From Planctomycetaceae bacterium (GTDB taxonomy: Bacteria; Planctomycetota; Planctomycetia; Planctomycetales; Planctomycetaceae), in NCBI GenBank assembly GCA_018699955.1, contig JABISG010000116.1:62001-126000 (forward strand): a DNA stretch of 64,000 nucleotides, in the 5' to 3' direction. The position numbers and the translations under genes are program-made. The stretch's first letter is position 1. The number at the start of each line of letters is the position of its first letter. The notes beneath the pieces are model-generated. The model did no database searches and was not told the DNA's origin. It worked only from the letters and a program-made list of their open reading frames with translations. Below, one piece after another: positions 17,689 through 26,017 of this stretch.

Positions 17689-18642
17689 TTAGAAATCGCC
17701 GTCGATTCGTTCACCACCGTTGCGCGTTACGAGTTGGGAAAACACCACCGCGTTCACCGACTTGGAGAGCGTTCGCACCGAGCCATCGACCCAGGCGACG
17801 TTCATCACGTCATCGTGCCAACTTCCAAATCCGAAGAACTGAATCGCGGGATCGTTGGGATCGGTGTAATACTCGTCGAAGATAGGAGAAATCGGTACGC
17901 CGTTGCTGTCGGTATTAAAACGTGCCCGTGCGCAACAACTCAAACCGTCGCCCCAGAATCCAAATAACGACTCGGCGAACAATATGGTTTGTGTGTTACC
18001 GTCTGTTACGTCGCGAAAACGCACTGAGCTGTTCTCATAGAACATGCCGTTGGATTGGGAAGTACCAAGGTTGCCGCGATAAGTGGAGTAGGCGATTCCA
18101 GGACCGGGAACGGGTGGAGTAACGACCGGGATTGGCCGGGCCGAAGGGAGTGAAGCGCTGGGGCAAACGTAGGGTTTGATGCCAACCTGAATGGCCTGAA
18201 TGTTGTTCGGGTTACTGTCTTTGATCTCCTCGAAACCGACGTTCACGGTCTGCGCATCCATTTCTGAAAGCAAGAAAGCCTGCCAACTCCACGCGGGAAC
18301 CAACAGCCAGTTGTTGACCGTTATGTTTCTCTTTCTTTGCTGAAAACGAAACGGCTCGGGGAAGCGGGCCGGGACGTCTTCTCCCGCCGCGAAAATGAAC
18401 CCTGACGGAAACGAACCCTGCGATTCGTGGTAATTGTGCGCGGCCAAGGCGATGTTCTTGATGTTGTTTTTGCACTCGGCGCGACGGGCCGACTCGCGGG
18501 CCTTTTGCACAGCCGGTAGCAGCAGGGCAATCAGCACGGAAATAATCGCGATCACAACCAGCAATTCAATCAGCGTAAAGCCGTTGCGAGTACGCCGTTG
18601 TGCGCCAGAGGGTTGGGTTCGACTGATAAAATTCGAGTGCAT
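17689..18642 (-). CDS. DUF1559 family prepilin-like protein
   Basis: A 317-residue protein with a type IV pilin/pseudopilin N-terminus: after a basic leader the motif GFTLIELLVVIAIISVLIALL is followed by PAVQKARESARR. The prepilin peptidase would cut after the Gly and methylate the Phe. The C-terminal part carries the DUF1559 signature, ending with HDDVMNVAWVDGSVRTLSKSV. The family is hugely expanded in planctomycetes; function is unknown but expected to be in a pseudopilus or type II secretion-like assembly. The ATG at 18642 is chosen because GGGAG lies seven bases upstream. Confidence 0.93.
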   Translation of the reverse strand: MHSNFISRTQPSGAQRRTRNGFTLIELLVVIAIISVLIALLLPAVQKARESARRAECKNNIKNIALAAHNYHESQGSFPSGFIFAAGEDVPARFPEPFRFQQRKRNITVNNWLLVPAWSWQAFLLSEMDAQTVNVGFEEIKDSNPNNIQAIQVGIKPYVCPSASLPSARPIPVVTPPVPGPGIAYSTYRGNLGTSQSNGMFYENSSVRFRDVTDGNTQTILFAESLFGFWGDGLSCCARARFNTDSNGVPISPIFDEYYTDPNDPAIQFFGFGSWHDDVMNVAWVDGSVRTLSKSVNAVVFSQLVTRNGGERIDGDF

Positions 18643-18837
18643 CGCTGATCTCCCAGGCACGGCTCAATGGGGCAAACCACAATGGTTTTGCGCACCCCGA
18701 ACGCGGCACAGATATATCGTTCCGTGTACACTAAAAAGCGTAGCAGTTTCGCGGCGTTAATGCAATAACATCCGACCGCAGGTCAGTCGCTCGATGAAGC
18801 GACCTGTACAGCGCCAACAGCGATTCCGTTGGGCGAG

Positions 18838-18857
18838 CCGAGGGTGTCAACCCTCGG
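18838..18857. repeat. Hairpin near the 3' end of the zinc-ribbon gene
   Basis: CCGAGGGTGTCAACCCTCGG is a palindrome with eight-base arms and a T-run on the + strand side. It lies 11 bases beyond the stop of the - strand zinc-ribbon gene. A dispersed repeat or a terminator are both possible. Confidence 0.45.
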
Positions 18858-18868
18858 GTTTTACGCGC

Positions 18869-19231
18869 TCACATCCCCAGTGCTCGAATAAACGCAAACA
18901 GCCCGCCGCAGATGGCGAGAATTCCCAATCCACCGATTCCGTTGATAATGATTGCCAGCTTGCGTTTTCGTGCCGCAAGATCGGCATGTGGTTTTCGCGC
19001 GTCGAAATGATGGCCGCAGTCGTTGCAAATGACCGCTTTGACAATCATCGCCCCGATCGTCCCCAGATACCACGGCCACGGGCCGCTGCGCATGCTGTGT
19101 CCGCTGCACTTGGGACAACCCCTTCCGCCGCCGCGCCTGGAGGGCGCATTGCCCGGCAGCATTTCGTGACAGAAACGACACTTACGCGCTACGTCCTGAA
19201 TCATCTCGCCACAGAGCGGGCATTGTTTCAT
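18869..19231 (-). CDS. Zinc-ribbon membrane protein
   Basis: A 120-residue protein with two or three zinc-binding cysteine pairs: CPLCGEMIQDVARKCRFC at residues 4-21, then CPKC near 39 and CNDC near 69. A hydrophobic segment near 53-66 and a second at 94-116 (the C-terminus) place it in the membrane. Such double zinc-ribbon proteins are common and of unknown role. The next gene in the same direction upstream is an HNH nuclease, 46 bases away. Confidence 0.8.
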   Translation of the reverse strand: MKQCPLCGEMIQDVARKCRFCHEMLPGNAPSRRGGGRGCPKCSGHSMRSGPWPWYLGTIGAMIVKAVICNDCGHHFDARKPHADLAARKRKLAIIINGIGGLGILAICGGLFAFIRALGM

Positions 19232-19277
19232 CTGGGGACTTTCAGCGACCGGTCAAAAAACAACCAGCGAAAAACAA

Positions 19278-19865
19278 TCAACGAACAAAGTTACGCCAGC
19301 ATTCGTACTTTTCGGAATTCAATTGGTGAACGAATACCGGGTTGCGTTTTGGTTTGGCCGGGCGGCGTTCGAGTAACATGCCCGCTTCGCGCGGCGTACG
19401 GCCACCCTTGCGAACGTTGCACCGCAGACAGGCCGCCACCACGTTTTCCCAAGTTGTCGGCCCCCCACGGCTGCGTGGCATCACATGGTCGATGCTCAAC
19501 TTCTGGGCCGAGAAATGCCGTTGGCAATATTGGCAGTGATTTTCGTCGCGGAGAAAAACGTTCCGTCGGCTGAATTTGACCGTCTCTTTTGGAATGCGAT
19601 CGTAATCGAGCAGCCGCACCACGCGGGGAACCTGGATGGGAAAGTTGACCGCACAAATCCAGTCGGCATCGTCGCCCCACTCCTTCATTTCCAGGCGGAG
19701 TTCGCTGATCTCCCGCCAGGACTCGAAGTCGTAGGCCATGTAGGCACCCTCTTCGATGTTGATCACCTCCGCCATTCCCTTCCACAGCAGCGAGAACGCC
19801 CGCCGCACGGTGATGACGTGGATTGCGAGATAGACCCGATTCAATGCCAACACGTTGCATTGCAT
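19278..19865 (-). CDS. HNH endonuclease family protein
   Basis: A 195-residue protein with a C-terminal HNH nuclease domain. Two cysteine pairs, CQYC and CLRC, flank the core LSIDHVMPRSRGGPTTWENV, which has the expected His and Asn, and RKGGRTPREAGM follows. The N-terminal 80 residues (LNRVYLAIHVITVRRAFSLL) are typical of a family widespread in planctomycetes and actinobacteria and annotated simply as HNH endonuclease. Defence, repair or recombination roles are unproven. A longer start at 19898 is possible. The ATG at 19865 is chosen because it begins the conserved part. Confidence 0.88.
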   Translation of the reverse strand: MQCNVLALNRVYLAIHVITVRRAFSLLWKGMAEVINIEEGAYMAYDFESWREISELRLEMKEWGDDADWICAVNFPIQVPRVVRLLDYDRIPKETVKFSRRNVFLRDENHCQYCQRHFSAQKLSIDHVMPRSRGGPTTWENVVAACLRCNVRKGGRTPREAGMLLERRPAKPKRNPVFVHQLNSEKYECWRNFVR

Positions 19866-20076
19866 CGCGGAACTTGGTCCAGGCTTCATCGATCGCATGT
19901 CCTCTCGAAAACGGAGATGTGTTGCCTACCCGATACGCGTCCTTCCAGTTCTATCACTGCCGAGTTTGTAGCGTTGCCGACGGCCGAGATTTCCCACGGC
20001 CAATACGCGGAATATTCTATACGGGCGTTGCGGAGCCGACAACCTGTGATGCGTTTGGATGCTGGGGGTGGTTGGT

Positions 20077-20118
20077 TTTTTAACGCAAAGGTGCAGAGAT
20101 CGCAGAGGTGCGCAGAGA
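20077..20118. repeat. Degenerate ACGCAAAG/CGCAGAG heptad repeat
   Basis: Five imperfect copies of a purine-rich heptad (AACGCAAAG, GTGCAGAG, ATCGCAGAG, GTGCGCAGAG) in 40 bases. A related tract in the opposite orientation lies at 41258-41302. Repeats of this type are scattered in many unrelated bacterial genomes. Confidence 0.5.
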
Positions 20119-20190
20119 AAGGAAAAATAATGAAAGGATTGCGAAGGCGAGGATTTTGCGATGTTCAGAATTCTTCTGGACATCAGGATT

Positions 20191-20260
20191 GTCTGTGCGA
20201 CAATGTTCGACAAACGCCGTCTCCTTCCGATGCTGTGTCAGCTAGTTCCCCGTTCGGCGA
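20191..20260 (+). repeat. Leader element E, upstream of thioredoxin-like gene
   Basis: Begins CTGTGCGACAATGTT and continues with CTCCTTCCGATGCTGTGTC and CCCCGTTCGGCGA. It aligns with elements at 20777, 27545 and 60409. Each ends 9-15 bases before the start codon of a short + strand gene. Confidence 0.6.
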
Positions 20261-20275
20261 CCTACCGTATTGGCA

Positions 20276-20689
20276 ATGGTAATGACCCATCGACCTATTC
20301 CGCATTTTCGCCCTTCGACGCCGCCCGTCACTTCAGACTCTATCGACGCGATAGTTGCTAGCCACGCTGTTGTGGTCGTCCACTTTTGGGCTGAATGGAA
20401 TGGCGTCGATCCTGTGATGGATTCGCGCATCAGGAACATTCGCAACCACCTGCCGTTCGACATACACTTTGTTTCTTGCAACATCGATGATCCGAGTTGC
20501 ATTGACCTCACCAAGTCGACCGGCGTCCTGAACATCCCGTTTCTCGCAGTCTACGTTCATGGTCAACAACGTCGAGGCATCATGGGGTTACACGAACCAG
20601 ATGCGCTCGTGTCTGAACTCAACGATCGCATCAATTTCCTGAAACTCAGTGATGATGGTGGCGATTTTGGAATTGCTCCGATCACCTAA
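20276..20689 (+). CDS. Thioredoxin-fold protein lacking the CxxC motif
   Basis: A 137-residue protein that follows the thioredoxin pattern (VVVVHFWAEW, then NIDDPSCIDLTKSTGVLNIPFLAVYVHG, including the cis-Pro strand). Where thioredoxin has W-C-G-P-C it reads W-N-G-V-D at residues 41-45, so both redox cysteines are gone and it cannot act as a dithiol oxidoreductase. A binding or structural role is inferred. A second ATG lies two codons downstream. Leader element E ends 15 bases before the start. Confidence 0.75.
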   Translation: MVMTHRPIPHFRPSTPPVTSDSIDAIVASHAVVVVHFWAEWNGVDPVMDSRIRNIRNHLPFDIHFVSCNIDDPSCIDLTKSTGVLNIPFLAVYVHGQQRRGIMGLHEPDALVSELNDRINFLKLSDDGGDFGIAPIT

Positions 20690-20703
20690 CACAGCATTCA
20701 ACT

Positions 20704-20729
20704 CGTTCCCAAGCTCCGGCTTGGGAACG
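20704..20729. repeat. Palindrome CGTTCCCAAGC/GCTTGGGAACG-type
   Basis: A 26-base inverted repeat with arms CGTTCCCAAGC and GCTTGGGAACG, separated by a short loop. I recall this as a dispersed intergenic repeat in several phyla. It lies between the thioredoxin-like gene and leader element F. Confidence 0.6.
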
Positions 20730-20776
20730 CACTTGCCGGAAGCTTTGCTTTCCGTCGAGTGCTCGATTCGCCGGGC

Positions 20777-20833
20777 CGTTTGTGCTTCGTTCTCTCATTG
20801 CGATACAGTGTCCGCTGGAATCCCGTTGGTTGG
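20777..20833 (+). repeat. Leader element F, upstream of small membrane protein gene
   Basis: GTTTGTGC, then TTCTCTCATTGCGATAC/GTGTCCGC and AATCCCGTTGGTTGG, aligned with elements C, D and E. It runs through the 5' part of an open frame that begins at 20759. That argues that the true gene start is the GTG at 20846. Confidence 0.5.
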
Positions 20834-20845
20834 TTGGGGCAGGTC

Positions 20846-21178
20846 GTGTCTCGCTTCACTTTTCACATCGTTTGGTTGCTCATCTTCGCTGGTTTCGCGT
20901 TGACGCTCCACGGTGGTCCGTACTGGTCGTATCCCATCGCTCTTTTACTCTCGCTGATCGGCGCTGCGTTCGTCACCGCGTATCCGATGGATAATTCGTT
21001 ACGAAGGACGCTCGGCTGTTTCGGCGCTTTGCTCACGTTTTTTGCGTCAACCCGTTTCATTGCTGAGGGCCTCACGCCGCTAGTGCTTAACGAATCCTCG
21101 TCGGTTCTCCTCGTCGGAGCTGCTTGCCTTTGGTCCGCGATATTCCCGCACCGTGACGCATCAAACGTGTCGTCTTGA
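20846..21178 (+). CDS. Small four-helix membrane protein
   Basis: A 110-residue protein with about four hydrophobic segments (FHIVWLLIFAGFALTL, IALLLSLIGAAFV, LGCFGALLTFFAST, SSVLLVGAACLWSAIF). The GTG at 20846 has GGGG about seven bases before it. An upstream frame to 20759 would translate a repeat element and is rejected. I do not recognise the family. It lies between a thioredoxin-like gene and a lipoprotein gene. Confidence 0.6.
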   Translation: MSRFTFHIVWLLIFAGFALTLHGGPYWSYPIALLLSLIGAAFVTAYPMDNSLRRTLGCFGALLTFFASTRFIAEGLTPLVLNESSSVLLVGAACLWSAIFPHRDASNVSS

Positions 21179-21215
21179 CGTCCGACATCTCTGAAATGAA
21201 CCAGGAGAAAATCCA

Positions 21216-21731
21216 ATGCGGTTCTCATCGCTCGTCATCCCGGCGGTAGTTCTTATTATCGCCGGTTGTGGCAATGAGACTCCAGAATCTGCCGGCCCGG
21301 AAGCCGAGGTTGCCGAAGTGATTCAGCCGGTCGATTTACCGCAGTCGATTGCCGAGTGTCAGGCCCAACGGCTCGAAGTCGGCATGATCGAGTTTCTTCC
21401 GTCGGACACGGCCGCCGATGAGTTCCCGTCGTATGAGCTTCCGGCGAATGCGAAGTTTGTCGGAATACTGGAAGTCGATGCGCTCTGTCTGATGGACGAT
21501 GGCACGCTGGTCGTTTATGACCATCAGGCTGCCGGCAGCGTTCTCTGCAAGGCGGCCGTCAGCGAATCGGCACTTCTGTCCGCGCTGGCCGTGATGCAAG
21601 AATTCTACGCGAAGAACGTTTCCGAGGACTCATTCGACGAGGCCGCCGCCATCAAGGTCCGCGACCGTTGTACCGAAATCGCCGGCGGCGAAGAGTGCCG
21701 AAGTTTCTTCGTCATGTTGCTCGGCGTCTAA
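21216..21731 (+). CDS. Putative lipoprotein, unknown function
   Basis: A 171-residue protein with a clear lipoprotein signal: MRFSSLVIPAVVLIIAGC, cut before Cys18. An acidic linker follows, then a compact domain (AKFVGILEVDALCLMDDG and a Cys-containing C-terminus, TEIAGGEECRSF). AGGAG lies seven bases before the ATG. No family recognised. The mature protein would be anchored in the envelope. It precedes a small glycine-rich membrane protein by 24 bases. Confidence 0.8.
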   Translation: MRFSSLVIPAVVLIIAGCGNETPESAGPEAEVAEVIQPVDLPQSIAECQAQRLEVGMIEFLPSDTAADEFPSYELPANAKFVGILEVDALCLMDDGTLVVYDHQAAGSVLCKAAVSESALLSALAVMQEFYAKNVSEDSFDEAAAIKVRDRCTEIAGGEECRSFFVMLLGV

Positions 21732-21755
21732 TGTCTTGATGCTTGAAAGCCCTGC

Positions 21756-21950
21756 ATGAGCGCCAACAAATCCCCGTTCGATTTCGTCAAACGCAACGGC
21801 ATCGCAATGCTGGTTGGCATGTTCGTCTGCGGTCTCGTTGGTTACTTTACCGCCGGAGCAGATGGACGCGCGCTGGGGACCGGCATCGGTGTGATCCTCG
21901 GCCTCATCGCCAGCGGTCTGGCCGCGAAGGTGCGCGGCTCGAAGTTGTGA
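21756..21950 (+). CDS. Small glycine-rich membrane protein
   Basis: A 64-residue protein with two hydrophobic helices, IAMLVGMFVCGLVGYFTAG and LGTGIGVILGLIASGLAA. The G-x-x-x-G spacing is typical of tightly packed helix hairpins (glycine-zipper-like). The stop overlaps a possible GTG start of the acetyltransferase gene by four bases, so the two may be cotranslated. Function unknown. Confidence 0.7.
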   Translation: MSANKSPFDFVKRNGIAMLVGMFVCGLVGYFTAGADGRALGTGIGVILGLIASGLAAKVRGSKL

Positions 21951-21961
21951 AACGCTTGCAA

Positions 21962-22459
21962 ATGATTCGACCAGAAACACAAACAGACACCTCGTTAGTA
22001 CACGCCGTGCACAGCGCGGCATTTCCAACCACCGCCGAGGCCGATCTGGTTGATGCGTTACGGGCGAACGATCATCTGGTTGTCTCACTGGTTGCGCTGG
22101 ACGAAGTGCAGCTCATCGGGCATATCGCTTTCAGCCCGGTGACGATTGAGGGTGTCGAACTGGTCGGGCTGGGTCTTGCGCCGGTTGCGGTCTTGCCGTC
22201 GCATCAAGGGCAGGGATTCGGCGGACAGTTGATCCGTGCGGGATTGGAGGCATGCCGCGAACTCGGAGTCGATTACGTCGTGGTTCTCGGGCATCCGAAC
22301 TATTATCCGAGATTCGGTTATGCTCCCGCCTCGACATACTCGCTGGACAACGAATATGGGGCGGGTGATGAGTTCATGGTCATCGAGTTGACGCCGCGTT
22401 GCCTGGCGGGACATTCAGGTCTGGTTCAATACGGCGACGAATTCCGAGCGCTGGCGTGA
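21962..22459 (+). CDS. GNAT family N-acetyltransferase (YhbS-like)
   Basis: A 165-residue cytoplasmic GNAT acetyltransferase. The acetyl-CoA motif A is LAPVAVLPSHQGQGFGGQLI, with the Q-x-x-G-x-G-type loop, and the YhbS-type C-terminal motif is LGHPNYYPRFGYAPAS. The substrate is unknown. The ATG at 21962 is preferred. A GTG at 21947 overlaps the upstream stop by four bases and would add five residues (VKRLQ). Confidence 0.88.
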   Translation: MIRPETQTDTSLVHAVHSAAFPTTAEADLVDALRANDHLVVSLVALDEVQLIGHIAFSPVTIEGVELVGLGLAPVAVLPSHQGQGFGGQLIRAGLEACRELGVDYVVVLGHPNYYPRFGYAPASTYSLDNEYGAGDEFMVIELTPRCLAGHSGLVQYGDEFRALA

Positions 22460-22639
22460 CGGCATCCCGGGCGTACGCCGACGTCTCATCGCCTTTCTGA
22501 TTTTCGCTCAGATTTTCTGCGTGAATCCGGCAGATCGATCTGTTACCATGTCCGCGATTCGACCGGGCTGAGAGTTCGAGTTGCGTTTGATTGACCACCC
22601 ATGACGAGGCGGTCGAATCGGTTTTGCCAGGGAGCCGCC

Positions 22640-23551
22640 ATGTATCTCGCTCGTGCCATCACGGTTCGGGGACTTGTCCAATTCGGTTGGAAGCAATGCC
22701 TGTTATTCGCCGTCGTCTCGTCTACTGTTTGTTATCTTCACGAAGCGCAAATCTTGAAGAATATCGCGATTCCGTTCCTGCCGCTTTCCACGCTGGGAAC
22801 TGCGATGGCAATCATTCTCGGGTTTCGCAATAACTCCGCTTACGATCGCTGGTGGGAGGCCCGCAAGATTTGGGGCGGGCTGGTGAACCAAAGCCGTACC
22901 TGGTCGGCCCAGGTCACAACCTGCATTGCTGCCGGCGAAACTGAAGCGGCCGAAGTCGCCGAGCTGAAGCGGGAACTCGTTCACCGACACATTGGCTACC
23001 TCAATGCGCTGCGCCTTCAGTTGCGACAACAGGACGATTGGCAGGAAGTTGCCCGCTTCTTGCCGGAAGACGAACGTAGCCAATTGAGCGAATGGGTGAA
23101 CCAGTCAACGCAAATCAATGCCCGCAACGCGGCGCGTTTGCGCGACGCCCTGGATCGCGGCTGGCTGGATTCATTTCGACACGTGGCCATGCTCGATACG
23201 CTGGAGCAGTTTTACGAATTGCAGGGCAAATGCGAACGAATTAAGAACACGCCGTTACCGCGGCAGTACTCGTTCTTCACAACGGTTTTCGTGTGGATCT
23301 TTGTGTTGCTGTTGCCCTTCGGCTTTGTGAAAGAGCTTGGCTGGTGGACGGTGCCGATGTCGGTATTGGTGGGTTGGATCTTCATCGCGCTCGAACAGGT
23401 GGGCCGTTATACCGAAGACCCCTTCCAGAACTTCGTACACGATGTTTCGATGACCGCCCTTTGCCGAGCGATTGAAATCGACCTGCGACAAATGCTCGGC
23501 GAAACCGAACTCCCGCCCCCCATTCAGCCGGAGCGGAACATCTTAATGTGA
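22640..23551 (+). CDS. Bestrophin family chloride channel-like protein
   Basis: A 303-residue membrane protein of the bacterial bestrophin (RFP-TM) family, pentameric anion channels. The hallmark GFRNNSAYDRWWEARKIWG lies near residues 58-76. The C-terminal membrane pair and the pore-lining region end with VGRYTEDPFQNFVHD. The ATG at 22640 has GGGAG eight bases upstream, and a longer frame to 22601 is rejected. The gene is alone, so its physiological role (ion homeostasis) is family-based inference. Confidence 0.9.
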   Translation: MYLARAITVRGLVQFGWKQCLLFAVVSSTVCYLHEAQILKNIAIPFLPLSTLGTAMAIILGFRNNSAYDRWWEARKIWGGLVNQSRTWSAQVTTCIAAGETEAAEVAELKRELVHRHIGYLNALRLQLRQQDDWQEVARFLPEDERSQLSEWVNQSTQINARNAARLRDALDRGWLDSFRHVAMLDTLEQFYELQGKCERIKNTPLPRQYSFFTTVFVWIFVLLLPFGFVKELGWWTVPMSVLVGWIFIALEQVGRYTEDPFQNFVHDVSMTALCRAIEIDLRQMLGETELPPPIQPERNILM

Positions 23552-23570
23552 TGTGCCGACAGGCAACCCG

Positions 23571-23601
23571 TTGGACGCTCACTTTCCTGCGGTGTTACAA
23601 T
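23571..23601 (+). promoter_or_regulatory. Possible promoter for DUF1549/DUF1553 gene
   Basis: TTGGAC (23571-23576), a long 19-base spacer and TACAAT (23596-23601), 47 bases before the ATG at 23648. The -10 is good but the -35 is weak. Confidence 0.3.
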
Positions 23602-23647
23602 ACACAGCAGTTGTTATCGTGACGTCGATTGAATCGGGGGCTATCAG

Positions 23648-25918
23648 ATGGCGTTTCCTGCGGGCCGGGAATTGGGTTGGCTGGTTGTGCTGTTGACGGC
23701 GATTGTCGGAAATTCAGCCATCGCCGACGAGGAAAGCGCCGAAGGTGATTTGGCGGCTTACGATGCGCTCGTCAAGCCGGACGACCGCGAGCATTGGTCG
23801 TATCTGCCGGTGAAAAAACCGCCGGTTCCGAAAGTTACCCGCGCCGATTGGGTGCGCAATCCCATCGATGCTTTCATTCTCGCGAAGCTCGAAAAGCAGG
23901 GATGGAAACCGGCCGCACCTGCGAAGCGACGCGAATTGTTGCGGCGGGTTTATCTCGATGTAATCGGTCTGCCTCCCTCACCCGCCGAGCAGCAACAATT
24001 TCTCGACGACGCATCGCCGCTCGCATTCGAGCGCGTTGTCGATGAACTGCTGAAACGAAAAGGATACGGCGAACGCTGGGCGCGGCATTGGCTGGATGTT
24101 GTCCGCTATGCCGAAACCAACGGCTACGAACGCGACGCCATTAAGCCGTCGGTCTGGCGATACCGCGATTATGTCATCGACGCCTTCAACAACGACAAGC
24201 CGTATAACCGCTTCGTCCTCGAACAGTTGGCGGGCGACGAATTAACCGATGCCAGCAGCGAGACGGTGATCGCTACCGGTTTCTATCGGCTGGGACCGTG
24301 GGACGATGAACCGGCCGACCCGCAGCAGGATCGGTCGGACCAGTTGGACGATTTGATTCGAACCACTTCGGAAGTGTTTCTCGGAATGACGCTGGGTTGT
24401 GCTCGCTGTCACAACCACAAATTCGACTCGCTGAGCATGCACGACTACTACCGCATGTCGGCCATTTTCGACGGACTGCAGCGACCCCAAAACGGACGAA
24501 CAGAACTCGATTGGCCGGCCGGTTCGAGCCAACAGGTTGCCGCACTAGCAAAGCGCGATCGCGACATCGCCGCCGCACAGGCGAAGATCAAACAGTTACA
24601 GAGTGCGTTTCGAGTGAAGTTTCTTACGGACGGCAACAGCAGTTTACCGCCCGAAGCGTTGCTTGCGATTCGCACCGAACCGGGCAAACGCACTGCGGCG
24701 CAAAACACGCTCGCAGGTCAACACACGGCGGCGTTGGAGAAGGAAATTCAAGCCGCCCTGCCGGAAGTGACCCGCAAACAGATCGCCGCCCTCGAACAGA
24801 ACATCACGCAGCTAAGAAAGACGACTCCCGATTTGCCGCGCGGTTATTTCATGACCGAACCGTCGCCGAAAGTTGCCGCGTCGCATTTGCTGTTGCGTGG
24901 TCGTGCATCGAATCCCGGCCCACAGGTGCAGCCCGGATTGCCGACGGTATTGGAAGCGGTACAGCCGCAGTTTCCGCAGTCAACCAATCGTACGACACAG
25001 CGCCGGCTGACGTTGGCCGGCTGGGTGGCGCGGTCCGAAAACCCGCTGACCGCGCGTGTGATCGTCAACCGAATTTGGCAGCGACATTTCGGATTGGGGC
25101 TGGTGCGCACGCCGAACGATTTCGGCGTGCTGGGTGATCCGCCGACGCATCCGGAGTTACTCGATTGGCTCGCCAACTGGTTCGTCCACGATGCCAACTG
25201 GTCGCTGAAACGGTTGCACCGTTTGATTCTCACCAGCAACACGTTTCGCATGAGCAAACAATGGAATGCCGAATACGGCGAAGCCGATCCGACGAATCAA
25301 TTCTGCTGGCGGTTCCCTTACACGCGGCTCGAAGTGGAAGCGATTCGCGATTCGATGCTGGCGGTGAGCGGAAAGCTGAACCGAAAAATGTACGGACCAA
25401 GCACCTATTTGTACGTGCCGAAAGAAGCCCTCGACGGACACAGCGATCCGGGAAAAATCTGGAAGCCGTTCAACGAAACCGAAGCGTCGCGGCGAACGGT
25501 GTATGCGTTCATCAAGCGGTCGATGGTGGTGCCGATGCTGGAAGTACTCGACCTCTGCGACAGCACGCGTTCCAGTGAACGACGAAATGTGACCAGCGTG
25601 CCGACACAGGCGTTGACGCTGTTCAACGGCGACTTCGTCAACCGCCAGGCGAAACATCTGGCATCGCGATTACAACGTGAAGCGGCCGACAAACCAAACC
25701 AACAGATTGAACGCGCCTGGACGCTGGCGTTGTGCCGTCCACCGAGGGCGGATGAATTAAGAATCATGCAGCAGTTTCTCACCAACGAAACGCAGGCGGT
25801 GCGCGACGAAGCGAAGAAACGAAACGAGAACCTGTCTGAAACCGACGCGCGACAACGGGCGTTGGTGCAGATGTGCCGGGTGATTTTCAATTTGAACGAA
25901 TTTGTTTATCCGAACTGA
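23648..25918 (+). CDS. DUF1549/DUF1553 domain-containing protein
   Basis: A 756-residue secreted protein with a signal peptide in the first 27 residues (GWLVVLLTAIVGNSAIA). The N-terminal DUF1549 domain (NPIDAFILAKLEKQGW, WARHWLDVVRYAETNG) ends with a c-type-haem-like CARCHNHKFD motif near residue 256. The C-terminal DUF1553 domain carries VIVNRIWQRHFGLGLVRTPN and FCWRFPYTRLEVEAIRD. The separate N-terminal cytochrome domain found in many homologs is absent. It is followed, as is usual in planctomycetes, by a DUF1501 gene 99 bases downstream. The pair probably acts outside the cytoplasmic membrane, but the substrate is unknown. Confidence 0.94.
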   Translation: MAFPAGRELGWLVVLLTAIVGNSAIADEESAEGDLAAYDALVKPDDREHWSYLPVKKPPVPKVTRADWVRNPIDAFILAKLEKQGWKPAAPAKRRELLRRVYLDVIGLPPSPAEQQQFLDDASPLAFERVVDELLKRKGYGERWARHWLDVVRYAETNGYERDAIKPSVWRYRDYVIDAFNNDKPYNRFVLEQLAGDELTDASSETVIATGFYRLGPWDDEPADPQQDRSDQLDDLIRTTSEVFLGMTLGCARCHNHKFDSLSMHDYYRMSAIFDGLQRPQNGRTELDWPAGSSQQVAALAKRDRDIAAAQAKIKQLQSAFRVKFLTDGNSSLPPEALLAIRTEPGKRTAAQNTLAGQHTAALEKEIQAALPEVTRKQIAALEQNITQLRKTTPDLPRGYFMTEPSPKVAASHLLLRGRASNPGPQVQPGLPTVLEAVQPQFPQSTNRTTQRRLTLAGWVARSENPLTARVIVNRIWQRHFGLGLVRTPNDFGVLGDPPTHPELLDWLANWFVHDANWSLKRLHRLILTSNTFRMSKQWNAEYGEADPTNQFCWRFPYTRLEVEAIRDSMLAVSGKLNRKMYGPSTYLYVPKEALDGHSDPGKIWKPFNETEASRRTVYAFIKRSMVVPMLEVLDLCDSTRSSERRNVTSVPTQALTLFNGDFVNRQAKHLASRLQREAADKPNQQIERAWTLALCRPPRADELRIMQQFLTNETQAVRDEAKKRNENLSETDARQRALVQMCRVIFNLNEFVYPN

Positions 25919-25940
25919 TGTGAAGAAACCCCGAAGTTGA

Positions 25941-25971
25941 GAAACCTGGTTTTTTCAAAAAACCGGGTTTC
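25941..25971. repeat. 31-base palindrome inside DUF1549-DUF1501 operon
   Basis: GAAACCTGGTTTTTT, a single C, and AAAAAACCGGGTTTC form 15-base arms with one T/G exception. Located 22 bases after the first gene, it could fold in mRNA and set differential expression of the two genes. It also resembles a dispersed repeat. Confidence 0.65.
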
Positions 25972-26017
25972 TGCGTCGCTGCAACGAAAACAATCGCAAC
26001 AAATGCGGAGCCGGTCG

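Larger units (their letters stand above)
19866..20275. other. Intergenic region with repeats
   Basis: About 400 bases with no supported gene. It contains a run of ACGCAAAG/GCAGAG-type heptad repeats at about 20077-20118 and leader element E at 20191-20260. Confidence 0.55.

Noticed and set aside
20759..20845. N-terminal extension of the small membrane protein
   Set aside because: It translates leader element F. The GTG at 20846 has a better ribosome-binding context.
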